Below are positions 21,815-33,095 of a stretch of DNA of 64,000 nt, in pieces. Numbering within the stretch: position 1 is the stretch's first letter; each line of letters opens with the position of its first letter. The stretch spans positions 2,232,001 through 2,296,000 of the forward strand of contig JBLDXI010000001.1 in the NCBI GenBank assembly GCA_047495785.1. Reading direction: 5' to 3'. The translations under genes were made by a program, and so were the position numbers. The notes below the pieces were generated by a model. That model saw nothing but the letters and a program-made list of their open reading frames with translations. It was not told where the DNA came from and searched no databases. Origin of the DNA: Lepidodermella squamata (Eukaryota; Gastrotricha).

Positions 21815-22565
21815 TATGCATTTTTTTCCATGTGCCTTTTTAGATTGATAGAATAATTAAAAATAGTAGGGCACATTGTGCATTTCCACTTGGCATTCTC
21901 ATGTGTCGCCAGCTCGTGAAATTTAGCGTTGGCACTTAGGAATTTAGTCGTCGGTATGTCGACGAGCATTTCAAGCATTCATAGCATTCTCCGCGAATCT
22001 CTTCTCTAACATGCTGCTTATAGCATTCCACTGAGGTGAAAATCTTTCGGCAGTATTCACATAGAAAAAAGGGCGTAGGGCGGTGACATCGATTCATGTG
22101 CCGCGAGAGGAACATTGAGCAACGGTATTGGACGCGGCAGACAGGGCAAATTCTGTCATATTTCTCAGATTGACCTCGAGCATTTTCAGCGATTATACCT
22201 AAGAATTCAAAAATGCTGTAGTTGAAATTAAATAAACTCGAAACTCACAATGCTTCTCGTGGTTGCGAATTCCCCATGGCGTGAAAAATACCTTTGGACA
22301 CACGGCGCATTTGAACATGGGCGAATCGTCATGCAAATGCATGTGATCGCGCAGAAACCTTACTGAATGAAGCACCTTAGCGCAAATTTGGCATGTTCGG
22401 GTGCCAAGCGATGGGTCCTCAATCGAATCTCTCTTCTTTCTCAATTCTGAAACACCGGCCGATTCATTTCGAAACTTATGCTTTTTCATTTCGCGCAACT
22501 GCAGACCGTCTTGCAGCATTTGCTCGGACAGCTAGAGCAAGCGAAACCAGGGGTTTCCGTTTCCA
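21815..22565 (-). pseudogene. A-family C2H2 pseudogene
   Basis: Recognisable pieces in order are a broken finger 2 (FACSSCPSK, then frame change), intact fingers 3 and 4 (CQIC, CAVC...HEKHC), a splice site near 22246, and exon 2 fingers CPVC, CEYC and CLKC. A deletion removes the end of finger 7 and the start of finger 8, and the frame is lost near 21940. Finger 9 (CTMC...HMEKNA) survives but lacks its last His. Leader and finger 1 are gone. It is clearly dead. Confidence 0.75.
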
Positions 22566-22762
22566 GATAAGGACATTATCCTAGAATAGCGGGAATAAAA
22601 CGAAACATTCAGCCCATCGTGGATTCAAAACCAACAAAGAATAACGCTAAATTGCAGCAGTAAGCCAATCAACAATTTCAACTCATCGCGTCTGGAAATA
22701 TCGGACTATTCCGCCAGACAGCCATTTCGACAAATGAAAGACTAACCATCAATCAAATTCCG

Positions 22763-23809
22763 TTAAAGTTCGTGTGATCTCATATGACGTTTCAGGCTGG
22801 ACAAGTAGCTGAAAATTTTAGGGCACACTTTACATCTCCATTTGGCATTTTCATGCTTCGCCAGCTCGTGGGCCTTGGCGCGGTAAATCGCGGTGAAAGA
22901 TTTGCCACAGACCAAGCATGAAATTCCGGCTGCTTGACGAATTCGCATTTCGAGCAAATACCGAGAATTCGGCGTCTGGACGGTCGAAGATCCCTTGTGT
23001 TTCCTCGATGAACAAATATGATTCTTCCAGCTTTTCGTCGAGGCGCAAATCGTCAGGCAGTATTCGCATTGTTGGGAAGGCGTGGGGCGATGATATCGAT
23101 TCAAGTGCTCGGAGAGGTAAGCTATGCGACGAAATCGGACGTGGCAGACAGGGCAAATCCTTGCATCCTCCTTTTCAGAGTGGGCTGATCGGCTGAGTGT
23201 AGAACGATCTTCATTGGCAGAGTACTTTTTCCCACATATCGTAGAAACTACGTCAGATTGATAATTGGACGATTCCTTTCGAAAACATTCCATACCAAGG
23301 GCGATTCTACCTAGAATTTTACAAAGGATTCAGTGGCAATGTATAACGTATAACTATCAAGACTAACAACATTTCTGGTGTTTGCGCAATCCCGATGGCG
23401 TGAAAAATGCTTCTGGACACGAGGCGCATGGGAACATGGGTAAATCGTCGTGCAAATGCACGTGTTCTCGTTGATATGAAGTTGATTCGAAGACCTTATC
23501 GCAAATTGGGCAGGTGCGGCTGCCAAGCGATGAGTCCTTGGCAAGTTCGCCTTTTATTGGATGCTTACTCTTTTCGTGCCGCCGCAGACCGCGTTTATGG
23601 CGGAATTTCCTAAAACAATTCAAGCAAGCAAAACGAGGGGGTCTCGAGTCGTGCACAGCCGTACGCCTATTCATACTCGACAAATTGTTAAAGGGTGGAG
23701 TGCAAATCGGGATAACGTTCTTGAGAGCAGATTCCAAGGTAGACGCTACTTCAGAATTGCACATTTCGATTTCAGGAATTACTTGAAGATGATCGAGCGA
23801 TGGTTTCAC
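22763..23809 (-). CDS. A-family C2H2 gene with degraded start and finger 1
   Basis: Exon 1 reads KPSLDHLQVIPEIEMC from 23809, where siblings have ATG but this copy has GTG. Finger 1 is ruined (NVIPIC replaces NVCPIC and RRTAVH replaces xHMAVH). Fingers 2-4 are sound (CLNC, CPIC, CASC). A donor GTTAGT follows and exon 2 begins after TTCTAG near 23308. Exon 2 opens with a degraded extra finger (STIC) and then has CPVC, CEYC, CLVC and CKVC. No in-frame ATG was found nearby upstream. It may be a pseudogene in the making or may start further down. Confidence 0.6.
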
Positions 23810-24109
23810 AATTGGATAAGTATTGTCCAGCGGAACGACAGGAATTGTCTGCGTATTGTCGGCCCTTACGGAAATAACAAATGTTTGCTTCTATTAATTG
23901 TATGATCTACGGAAATTGCATAATCATATTAGTATTATTTGATATGCCTTTCTAGAGACTCGGTGCATTTCCAATTGGCACGTTCATTCATCGACAATTG
24001 CCAGCTCGTGAACTTAGCTCTGCTTATATATAATAAGCTCTTCTTACTCGAGTCAAATGGACGAATAGGTACAAGTATATGGAACCACAGTGTTCGATAC
24101 AGTCTTCCA

Positions 24110-25459
24110 TCATGGGGACAGAGTATTTGGACTAAGGACGGCCAAAGAGCTTTTCCTGAGAATGCTTTTCAACGCTGTACAATTCGTTTTATGTTTCCTC
24201 CAGCTTCCAGTTGAAGTGCAAATCTTCAGGCAGTATTCACATTGTTGGGAAGGCGTAGGACGATGATATCGTTCCATGTGCCCAGAGAGGTAAGCTAAGC
24301 AACGAAATCGGACGCGGCAGACAGGGCAAATTAGTGCGCCATCCTTCGATTCAAGACCTTCGACACTGCACTTGCTTTCACGTGAGGAAATGCGATGCAT
24401 ATCTAGTAAATGTCTCTTATAGCGTGCCATCGAGTTGCAAATGGTTCGGCAATATTCACATTGTTGAAAAGGTGCTGGGCGATGATATCGATCCAGGTGC
24501 TCTGGGAGGTAAGCTGAGCAACGAAATCGGCTGTTGCATACAGGGCAAATCCTTGCATTTTCCTCCTCCGAGTGTACAGATTGGCTGTGTGTCGCAAGAT
24601 CTGTTTTAGTAGAAAAACCTTTCCTGCATACCTTACAATTAACTACCGATTGATAACTTGGCGCCTTGTTTCGATTACATTCATTGCCAGGAGTGATTCC
24701 GCCTAAACAATTTATAAACGATGCAGCGGTAGCTTAGAAATATCAAGACTAACAAGATCTCCGATGATTGCGCAATGCCGGTGACGTGAAAAAAGCCTTT
24801 TCACACAAGGAGCATTTGAACATGGGTGAATCGTCATGCAAATGCATGTGTTCTCGCCGATAGTAAGCTGAATCGAAAATCCCGTGGCAGATTGGGCACG
24901 TGCGGCTTTCAAGCGACGAATCCACATATAACCATTTCTTCTTCCGTACTTCAGATACATCGTGTGGAAATCGATGCTTGCTCCTTTCGTGTCGCAGCCG
25001 ACCACGTTTATAGCGGAATTTTCTGGGACAGCTCGAGCAAGGGAAACGTTCAGGTCCAATGCCGTGGACAACCATATGCGTCTTCAAATGTAACCGCTTT
25101 TTGAACCTGGAGTTGCAAATCGGACAAACGATATTGCAAGCAGATTTCAGTGAGACTGTTGCTCTAGAATCGCTGATTTTGTGTTCAGGTTTCAATTCAT
25201 TTTGCGGTGGATGCTTAATCTTCTCATGCCGCTGAAGACCGTATTCATGGAAGAATCTGCTCGGACAGCTCGAGCAAGCGAAAAGAGGGGGTCCATAGTA
25301 GTGCACTGTCATATGCCGACTCAAATTGCAAGGGCTTTTGAACGGCACTTTGCAAATCGGACAAACGTTATTGGGAAGAGATTCCAAGGCAGGAGCTACA
25401 TGTCGGTTGTCAATGTCGATTCCAGGTGCTGCATCGTGCTGAACGACCGATGATTTCAT
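24110..25459 (-). CDS. Expanded A-family C2H2 protein (six fingers in exon 1)
   Basis: An ATG at 25459 (MKSSVVQHDA) is equivalent to sibling starts; another in-frame ATG lies at 25504. Exon 1 has six fingers because the first pair is duplicated: CPIC/CSSC, then CPIC/CSSC again after a KISDSRAT linker, then CPIC/CSLC...HRRSC. The intron runs from the T|GTTAGT donor near 24755 to GTTTAG near 24711. Exon 2 starts with finger CKVC...HSQSVH and then carries CPVC/CEYC twice, as in the 19.8-kb gene, ending with a short basic tail. No internal stop was found in the upstream part of exon 2, which I translated by eye. Confidence 0.75.
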
Positions 25460-25664
25460 TATTGGGTTAGAAATTTCCAGCTGAACGACAGGGACTGTCA
25501 GCATATCAAATAATGATCACAATGCTTTTCAAAACTTTCTAAATTTGCTTCTCGTTAATTTTTTACTATTACGGAAAATTTGTTATAACGAATACCAGGT
25601 ATCACAGGTAAAAAATCGGGATCAAGATCCTTAAAATGCTGAGGTCATTTTCTATTTCAAGATA

Positions 25665-26118
25665 TTACTGCCGCGAGTTGTGTTTAGCAATGTGCCGCGG
25701 TAGGTTGCGCCGATGACGTTCAACATGTGGGCAATGAGGGCACTTGAACGTCGGCGGGCTAGGATCGTGAATAACCATGTGATTTTTCAGGGTAAAAGTA
25801 TTTTTCAGTTGCATCCCACAGATATGACACGTGTTCGCCGGCCGAACGTCGAATTGATAACCTTCGCCTCTGTCCACAGTTTTCTTGGCTACTTTCGCAA
25901 CAAGTTTGTCACGGATAGTGAGTAATTTCCGAAGCGATTCATCAATTTCTCGAAGGTTCGCAGTCACTTGTTTTTGTTTGCAGATATTCGACACCTCTGA
26001 TTAAATCAAACTAAGACAGCCATCTAAGAAAATAGCCGCGAGGCATACCTTCCAAACTGCTCAACGAGTTCCTTATCAGATTTTCAGCTTGAGATAAAAG
26101 CGCGTCTGAGTCCGCCAT
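25665..26118 (-). CDS. Two-finger C2H2 protein with coiled coil and YxF motif
   Basis: Exon 1 is 26049-26118 (MADSDALLSQAENL), the intron is 25997-26048 (52 nt, phase 1) and exon 2 is 25665-25996. A helical, charged N-terminus is followed by GYQFDVRPANTCHIC and two fingers (CHIC...HMVIH and CPHC...HIAKH). The linker HDPSPPTF resembles the A-family finger 1-2 linker. It lies between A-family genes and may be a close cousin of the ancestral module. Confidence 0.72.
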
Positions 26119-26309
26119 TTTTATCAGCCTAAACCCGAAACAGGCTCAAGATTAATTTATACAATACTCGGATTTTTTGGAATTTCGATGCGTAACGCTT
26201 CCGGGAAGAACAATCAACGCAGCGGTAAATCAAAATAAACGAGGTTTATTTCGGAAAAATCGGAAAATTCTGAAAAAGTAACTAGAGAGAAAGAGAGAGA
26301 GAGTACGAA

Positions 26310-26758
26310 TCAGTCCAAGTCAAGCCGTTGTGAATGAAACGAGTCAACGTGTTGGGCAAGTGATTCGGAACTTCGAAAAACCCTAGGGCATTGCGAACAC
26401 CGGTGACACTGTACGCTTTTATGGACCTTTCGAACATGGTCATTCATGAGCTCAAAAACAACGGGCTTCGAACAAATCGCGCAGTTAGCCATTGGGCTAT
26501 CATGATCAGCCAGCTCGTGAGCACGAGCAGTTGTCGGCTTTGTGAACTGCTTACCGCAAAATCGACATTTCGGACCCTTGAATCGTGAATCGATTTTTTG
26601 TGCGAATTGAGACTAGTTTTGCTATTGAAAGATTCCTCGCAAAGATCGCATCCAAATAATTTTCGCTGATCATGAATGGTTTCGACATGGCTATTCAGTG
26701 CTCTTCTGTGGGCAAATTTTTCGTCACAAGTGACGCATATAAATTTCAATTCCGTCAT
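26310..26758 (-). CDS. Five- to six-finger C2H2 gene with a single-base frame break
   Basis: From the ATG at 26758 the frame carries CVTC...HVETIH and CDLC...HKKSIH, and then breaks at IHDS. In the next frame the sequence continues without damage: CRFC...HELADH, CAIC...HVRKVH and CSQC...HVDSFH, ending at 26310. Apart from the break near 26590 everything is conserved. It is therefore a fresh mutation, an assembly error, or a frameshift site. I found no GT...AG pair that repairs it. Confidence 0.6.
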
Positions 26759-26880
26759 TAAAAAAATCTTCTATTGAAAATTTATTTTTCATATAAGTAC
26801 GTAGGTAGGTATCAAAATAAAAAATTATGAAAATTGCCAAATTCAAAAATAATTAAGTTGGATTTTTCCAACATCAATTT

Positions 26881-27536
26881 TTAACAAGTAGCTAGTCTGC
26901 GGAACGCGAGCCACGAAGGCGCGTAGACGAATCGCATCATAGTCGGAGGATTGATCACAGGTTCAGTTTTGCTATTCAGCATCAGGTTACTCAGTAGAGT
27001 TCCATTCGATTGAGCCTCAATTTCATTCTGCTGAGCCAATTGATTTACGTAATTCGGGGGTGGAAACTGGCACGATTTTTTCGCCGTTTTAGGGCTCCTC
27101 TTTTTCAACTCTTTTCGAAGATTCGAGTCTTTATTGATGTCAAACGTCTGTTTCCGCGGTCTCCGAGTCTGTTTAATCACTGTCTTCTCATTCCTTACGA
27201 TCCCGCTGTCAAGCGGCTCGATTTTCACGTGGAAATCGAAAGTCAACTTCTTTCTCGACTTCTTCTCCTTCGCGACTTGCATGGTTTGTTCAACAAACGG
27301 GAAACAATCTTCGAATTTCCGGCAAATTTCGTTTGAAACAGAGGTAACGGGAGAAGGAGGCTTGCATTCCACCTAAATTGAGAGTGAATTTTATTGAAAT
27401 TTTTGATATTTTGAACTTTTACTTCTCTCATCCTAGTGGTTCTCGTGTAAAATTGTTCTGCCACAGGGTGGCCCATAAACGGATCGCCAAATAATGGACC
27501 ATCATCACAGTCTAATTCGTCAAATCTTCGAAACAT
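26881..27536 (-). CDS. Basic protein of unknown function
   Basis: Exon 1 is 27423-27536 (MFRRFDELDC), the intron is 27373-27422 (50 nt, here phase 0, TTTAG acceptor) and exon 2 is 26881-27372. The protein has about 200 residues with many Lys/Arg clusters (KEKKSRKK, KQTRRPRK, RKELKKR). No finger is present. The basic clusters suggest a nuclear location. It is one of the few genes here with an intron that is not phase 1. Confidence 0.55.
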
Positions 27537-27627
27537 CTCTAATTTTGTTTCACATTGAAAAATACAAATTTATTTACGAAAATCGACGAAAAATTCAGAA
27601 AAATACTGAGCAAATTTAATATCAAAT

Positions 27628-28350
27628 TCAATCAATTCCATGAAACCGCTTTCGGTGATTGGCCAAGCCAGATTCAAACGTGTAGGTGAAACCGCAACTG
27701 AGACAGGGATAACTGTTTTTGACTTCTTTCCTCGGGCGCCCACGGCCTCTTTTCGGAAATTCATCATGACGCTCGATTGATTCTTCCTTAACGTGATCGA
27801 TAACATCAAGCCGCTCGTCATCGTCGAACATCGGCTTTGTTGGTTCAAGCTCAGAACTTTCAATGGCCGAATCGTCCGTACCAATTTTGCTGTAAGAGTT
27901 CTTCGGGGGGCGGCCGCGACCGCGCTTTTGCCCGGGTACCTGAGGAATCGGATTTCTAGGTGGAGTGACTGTCTTCGCAGATTTAGGACGGCCGCGGCCT
28001 CTTTTCGGCGGCGTTTCGCCCTCGCTCGTCGCAGGCGGAGTTTCCGCTGCTGGCTTCAGTCTAGGACGGCCTCGAGCTTTTTTGATCGTTTCACGCGATT
28101 CGGAATCGCTCGAAGAAATCGACCACGAGTCCTTACTAGGCGACTCTAAAACTGAAGGTTTATCTTGAAATGAGACAACAGGCTTCGACATGGGGCTAGC
28201 GCCGGCTCTCTGCGACCTCATCAGATCGATATGATTTTCCAACATGGCGATTCGAAACGCTATTTCTTTCTTCATTTCCTCATTTCGAGATAGGAACTCT
28301 TTCCTCAAATCGGCGATGGTTTTGCCCAAGTCATCAATGATCGAATCCAT
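27628..28350 (-). CDS. AT-hook protein with one C2H2 finger
   Basis: This is a 240-residue single exon. The N-terminal 50 residues form a coiled coil. Four AT-hook-like motifs follow: ARGRPRLK, KRGRGRPKS, KRGRGRPPK and KRGRGRPRK, the last three with the RGRP core that grips the AT minor groove. One C2H2 finger closes the protein (CLSCGFTY...HRKRFH). Acidic stretches lie between hooks 3 and 4. It is probably a chromatin protein binding AT-rich DNA. The same hook plus finger combination recurs in the gene at 55156-56594. Confidence 0.8.
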   Translation of the reverse strand: MDSIIDDLGKTIADLRKEFLSRNEEMKKEIAFRIAMLENHIDLMRSQRAGASPMSKPVVSFQDKPSVLESPSKDSWSISSSDSESRETIKKARGRPRLKPAAETPPATSEGETPPKRGRGRPKSAKTVTPPRNPIPQVPGQKRGRGRPPKNSYSKIGTDDSAIESSELEPTKPMFDDDERLDVIDHVKEESIERHDEFPKRGRGRPRKEVKNSYPCLSCGFTYTFESGLANHRKRFHGID

Positions 28351-28696
28351 TTTGAAATCAGAAAATACCTCTAAACATCAGTTAGGAATTTATTAATCCA
28401 TGATTTGTAAAAAGAGGACTTCGGCTGATTCGAAAAAGACCAAAAAATCAAGGAAACAAGAAAGGCAAAAATGAGTTCGCAAATTTCAACCATAAAAATT
28501 CCAAAAATGTGGGTAGAATTTATAAAAAAAATCCCGGCGATTTTTTTTTGCTCATTTCCGACTTTCATGTTTCGATGCAATTATAGGAAACCGACAAAAA
28601 GCTAACATTGATTCATCAGAATTAATCAAGTATTCAAAACAAAGATTTTTCTAGTACAAAAAATTGAATTCGAGGAAATTTGACCAGCAATTCCTA

Positions 28697-29309
28697 TCAT
28701 TTTTTCGCCGATGTGTTCTCTGGGTGTTTCTGACGCAGGTGCCGGCTCAAGTCTCGAGCGTGGCGGTAGACGCATGGGCACAGGTCACACTTAAATTTCG
28801 GCGGGCCGCTTTCGTGAACAACGTAATGCCGGTTCAAATCAGCCCCGGCGCGGAATGAAGCCTGGCAAATCGAACACATGTGCTGACCCGGCGTGCTTGG
28901 GGGCGGCGCGCTGACGGCGCCAGTTTCCATCGCTCCCTCACCGCTATCGACTTCAATCATGTTTTCCGAGTCATTTTCATCATCTTCGTCCCTGACGATG
29001 GAACCGGTGTGGTTTTGGTAGCTCGAGTCCAATTGAGGCGTTAGAGGGATCGAAGGTTTGCAGTACTTTCTCGAATCATGAATAGCCATTTGTAAAGCTA
29101 GGTGCTTGCCAATCAAATCATCGATAACGGCCAGAGCTGCATTCTGCGAGTAAAATCGGCGAAGAGCTAAAATTAAATTAAAATTAAAATTGAAAAAAAT
29201 CGATGATTTGAAAATAATTACTGTGGCCTAGTTGAACGCAGTCAGATGACAGCTTCTCCCATTCGAATAGGTCAAATTCGGGCACCTCGAAGGTTCTATC
29301 GGAGCTCAT
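28697..29309 (-). CDS. Two-finger C2H2 protein with acidic linker
   Basis: Exon 1 is 29222-29309 (MSSDRTFEVPEFDLFEW), the intron is 29167-29221 (55 nt, phase 1) and exon 2 is 28697-29166. After a helical N-terminus comes an acidic segment (RDEDDENDSEN) that could be an activation-type region, then two fingers (CSIC...HYVVH, CDLC...HLRQKH) joined by HESGPPKF. The linker links it to the A-family finger 1-2 pair. Both fingers are complete. Confidence 0.7.
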
Positions 29310-29722
29310 TGGCGTACTCGCCGGGAGTAAATTTAAAATGTAACAGACCTATCAAAAACAACGGAATGCTAAGAACAGGTAAAATATCTGCACCACGTAA
29401 AATTGATTGATAATCGGCCTTTTTTATGCCATTCATGACCTGGGATTTTCTTTTACTTATTCACTTGTGTGACGTGAATAGTTCTTCTTTCCTAACTCTG
29501 TTACATGAGCAAATTCATTTCGACTCATTTTGATAAAATCCAATACCAAGAGCGATTCTACCTACGAATTTTATGATTTTTCACCAATTTCATATGCCAT
29601 TTCAGACCACGTTTATTTCCTTGAACCAAACCAATCAAACGGCTTGATCCATTCGTCTATCGTGCAAACAGGGAATTTGGACTTCGGACGGCCGAAGAGC
29701 ATTTCTTGCAGTTGCTTTTCAC

Positions 29723-30776
29723 CTATGCACAAAATGCTTCGTGTTTCTTACAGCTTCTCGCAGAGATGCACATCTTCAGACAGTGTTCACATCGGTAATA
29801 AGGCGCAGGGCGATGATAGTCATTCATGTGCCGTGAGAGGTAAGCTGAACTACGAAATCGGGCGTGGCAGACCGAGCAAAACAATACATTCTGCTTTTCC
29901 GAATGCACAGATTGGCTATGCCTAGAAAGATTTCTTCCGGGAGAGCAAACTTTCCCGCGCATCCCACAAAAGATGTCCGATTGATAACTGGGCGCCTCAT
30001 TTCGATAACATTCCTTACCAGAAGTGATTCTGCCTGAAATTTACAAACGATGCAACAGTAGCTAATAAATATCAAGACTAACAAGATCTCCGATGTTTGC
30101 GCCATGCCGCTGACGAGAAAAAGGACAAAGGACACGAGGCGCATTTGAACATGGGTGAATCGTCATGCAAATGCATGTGTTCTCGTCGATAATAAGCTGT
30201 ATGGAAAATCCCATGGCAAATTGGGCACGTGCGGCTGTCAAGCGACGAGTCTAGATTAAGACATTTCCTATTTCCTACTTCAGCAAATTCATTTTGAATG
30301 CGATGCTTATTCTTGTCGTGCCTCAGCACACTGCCCTTAAGGCGGAATCTTTTAGGACAGCTCCAGCAAGCGAAGCGAGCAGGTCCAGACTCGTGGACAA
30401 CCATATGCGTCTTCAAATCGAGAAGCTTTTCGAACGGCGCTTTGCAAATCGGACAAACGTTATTGGGAGGAGATGTTGCTCTAGAATCGCTGATTTTGTG
30501 TTCAGGTTTCAATTCATTTTGAGGTAGATGCTTATTCTTCTCATGCCGCTGCAGCCCGTATTCATGGAAGAATCTGCTCGGGCAGCTCAAGCAAGAGAAA
30601 CTAGGGGGTCCATAGTAGTGCACTGTCATATGCTGACTCAAACCGGACAAGTTTCTGAACGGCGATTTGCAAATCTGACAAACGTTATTGGGAAGAGATT
30701 CCAAGGCAGGAGCTACATGCCGATTGTCAATGTCGATTCCGGGTACTGCATCATGATGATCGACCGATGATTTCAT
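29723..30776 (-). CDS. Expanded A-family C2H2 protein, shortened C-terminus
   Basis: The start is MKSSVDHHDAVPGIDI at 30776. Exon 1 has six fingers (CQIC/CLSC, CPIC/CWSC, CPIC/CASC...HRRSC). Donor T|GTTAGT is near 30084 and acceptor TTTCAG near 30031. In exon 2 the extra finger has lost a Cys (FCGMRGK for FCxxCGK). CSVC and CEHC follow and the frame ends at AFCA, so the duplicated pair and the C-terminal fingers of its neighbours are absent. The closest sibling is the gene at 31104-32140, with the same end. Confidence 0.72.
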
Positions 30777-31103
30777 TATTGGGTTAGAAATTTCCAGCCG
30801 AACGACAGGGATTTTCGGAAAATTAACACAATGCCTTTTCGCAAACTTCTACATAAATTTAGACATTACGGGAAATCGTTTTTACGATATGATCATCATC
30901 ATCCATACAAAATCAGAATTTTAGATCAAATTCATTAAAATTAGTCGAATAATTTTACAGTCGTTTTTTCAAGTCAACTTTGCTGCTTCTACTAGAGACG
31001 AATCGACCGAATAGTTAAAAGTATGGAAATCTAACTGCTTGATCCATTTAAGCAAACAGGGAATTCGGACTTGGGACTTGCATTTCCTGGATCTGTTTTT
31101 AGA

Positions 31104-32140
31104 CTATGCACAATGTGCTTTATGTTGCTTCCAGCTTTTCGCTGAGGTGCACATCTTCAGGCAGTTTTCACACAGTTGGGAAGGCGTGGGACGATGATAG
31201 TCATTCATATGCCGTGAGAGGTGACCCAAGCAACGAAATCGGCCGCGGCAGACGGAGCAAATTATTACATTCTGCTTTTCTGAGTGCACAGATTGGCTGT
31301 GTGTAGAAAGATCTAGAGCTTTCCCGCATATCTCACTAAAGACTTGCGATTGATAACTGGGCGCATCATTTCGAAGACGATCATTACCAGGAGTGATTCT
31401 GCCTAGAAATTTGGAAACGATGAAGCAGTTACTAATAAATATCAAGACTAACAAGATCTCCGGTGTTTGCGCAATGCCCCTGACGTAAAGTGAGCCTTTG
31501 CACACGAGGGGCATTTGAACATTGGCGAATCGTCATGGAAATGCATGTGCTGTCGCAAATCATACGCTGCATGAAAAATCCCATGGCAAATCGGGCACGT
31601 GCGACTGTCAAGCGATGAGTCCAGATTTAAACATTTCCTCTTTACAACATCAGCCAACTCATTTTGAATGCGATGCTCATTCTTTTCGTGCCTCGACAGA
31701 CTGCTCTGAAGGCGGAATTTTCTAGGACAGCTCGAGCAAACGAAGCGAGGTGATTCTGAGTCGTGGACAACCTTATGCGTCTTCAAATCGGAACGTCTTT
31801 TGAACGGCATGTTGCAAATCGGACAAACGCGTTTAGAAGAGGATTTCAAGGGGAATGTCGCACTAGAATCGGGTGTCAATTCATTTTTTAATCGATGCAT
31901 ATTTTGTTTATGCCGATCAAGACTTGATTTATAGAAAAATCTGCTCGGACAGCTCGAGCAAGCGAAAAGAGGGGGTCCATAGTAGTGGACAGGCACATGC
32001 TGGACCAAATTGGAAAAGCATCTGAACGGCACTTTGCAAATCGGACAAACGTTATTAGGAAGATATTCCAAGGCGGGAGCTACATGTCGATTGTCAATGT
32101 CGATTCCAGGTACTCCACCATGATCGACCGATGGTTCCAT
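31104..32140 (-). CDS. Expanded A-family C2H2 protein, shortened C-terminus
   Basis: The start is MEPSVDHGGVPGIDI at 32140. Six exon-1 fingers are present (CPIC/CSSC, CPIC/CSSC, CPIC/CPSC...HRRSC). In the first, HVPVH replaces HMTVH but both His remain. Donor T|GTTAGT lies near 31460 and acceptor TTTCTAG near 31406. Exon 2 begins with a degraded finger (SEICGKALDLSTH) and ends with CSVC and CENC. The first 30 residues are nearly the same as in the 24.1 and 29.7 kb genes, so the three form a recent subfamily. Confidence 0.74.
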
Positions 32141-32358
32141 TATCGGGTGAGAAATTTCCAGCTGAACGTAAAGGATTGTCGGCAAATAATCACAATACCC
32201 TCACACAAACTTCTACACATATTTAGACATTACGGAAAATCACTTCAACGAATATGATCATCATCCTTGAAAAAATCAGAATTTCATCATATTTCACGAA
32301 GATAAATATTTTTCCGAAAAAAGTAGCCCGTCAATTAGAGAGAACCAAGTCGGCCAGT

Positions 32359-33004
32359 TCATTTACCGCTACCGCGAAGACGCTGCGGTTTGCTCTGCTT
32401 ACGCTTACTACGAGGCGCGAGTGAAGTGTCACTGGAGGCTCTACGCAGCGGCTTGTCATCTTCATCCGACCATTTCTCATCACTTTCGTCAATTTCAATG
32501 ACTTCAGCAGCAGTCTGCTTGGCGGCGCCTTTCGGCTTAACTCTCTGCCTGCCCGATTTAACAGGAACTCTCTGCCTCTGAGCCTTCGAAGTCGCGACTT
32601 TTCTGCGGTCTTTCGGGGTCGACGTCGTGGGCAGAGATCGAATTGAGAAGTCAAGTGGTTGGTCTCCTATTTCTGGTAGTTCATTTCCTCCGAGTGAACT
32701 AACGCTACACGAAGGCGTGGCGTATTTGACTTCAGCCGCTGCTCTTCGGACTGGCCTGGCGCTAACTCTTTCAATTTTTCGCGGAATCGGAAGGCTGATC
32801 GGCTTCTTCTGAGGAGGCTTTTCGGCAAGGGCTTCGTCGATTTCACTTCGAAATTTCGATACTTGGCAGAAAAGTGAGAAATTCGAAAAATGCCACCTTA
32901 ATTTCCGAAAAAATCGAAAACTCACATAGGCTACGCAATTTCTTCCCCTCACGCTGCGATGCAGCGAGTTTCGTAGACAGTTCTGATACCCGTTTCGAAT
33001 TCAT
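32359..33004 (-). CDS. Basic disordered protein, unknown function
   Basis: Exon 1 starts at 33004 (MNSKRVSELSTKL), has a GTGAGT donor near 32926 and joins exon 2 after CCAAG near 32868 in phase 1. The joined N-terminus is a coiled coil. The rest is Lys/Arg/Ser/Pro-rich with an acidic island (EIDESDEKWSDEDD). There is no zinc finger. It is likely a nuclear accessory protein; its role is unknown. Confidence 0.55.
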
Positions 33005-33095
33005 CTCAATGTTTAGACTCAATTACGCATCTAAAATTAAACCGGAAATAGCTTCATAAAAACTCGTTGAATTGAAAAAACTGCTAAAAAAGTTC

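Noticed and set aside
28371-28580. 69-residue hydrophobic frame on the minus strand
   Set aside because: It lies in very AT-rich sequence and begins without good context. The hydrophobic residues are what T-rich DNA gives by chance, so I did not call it.
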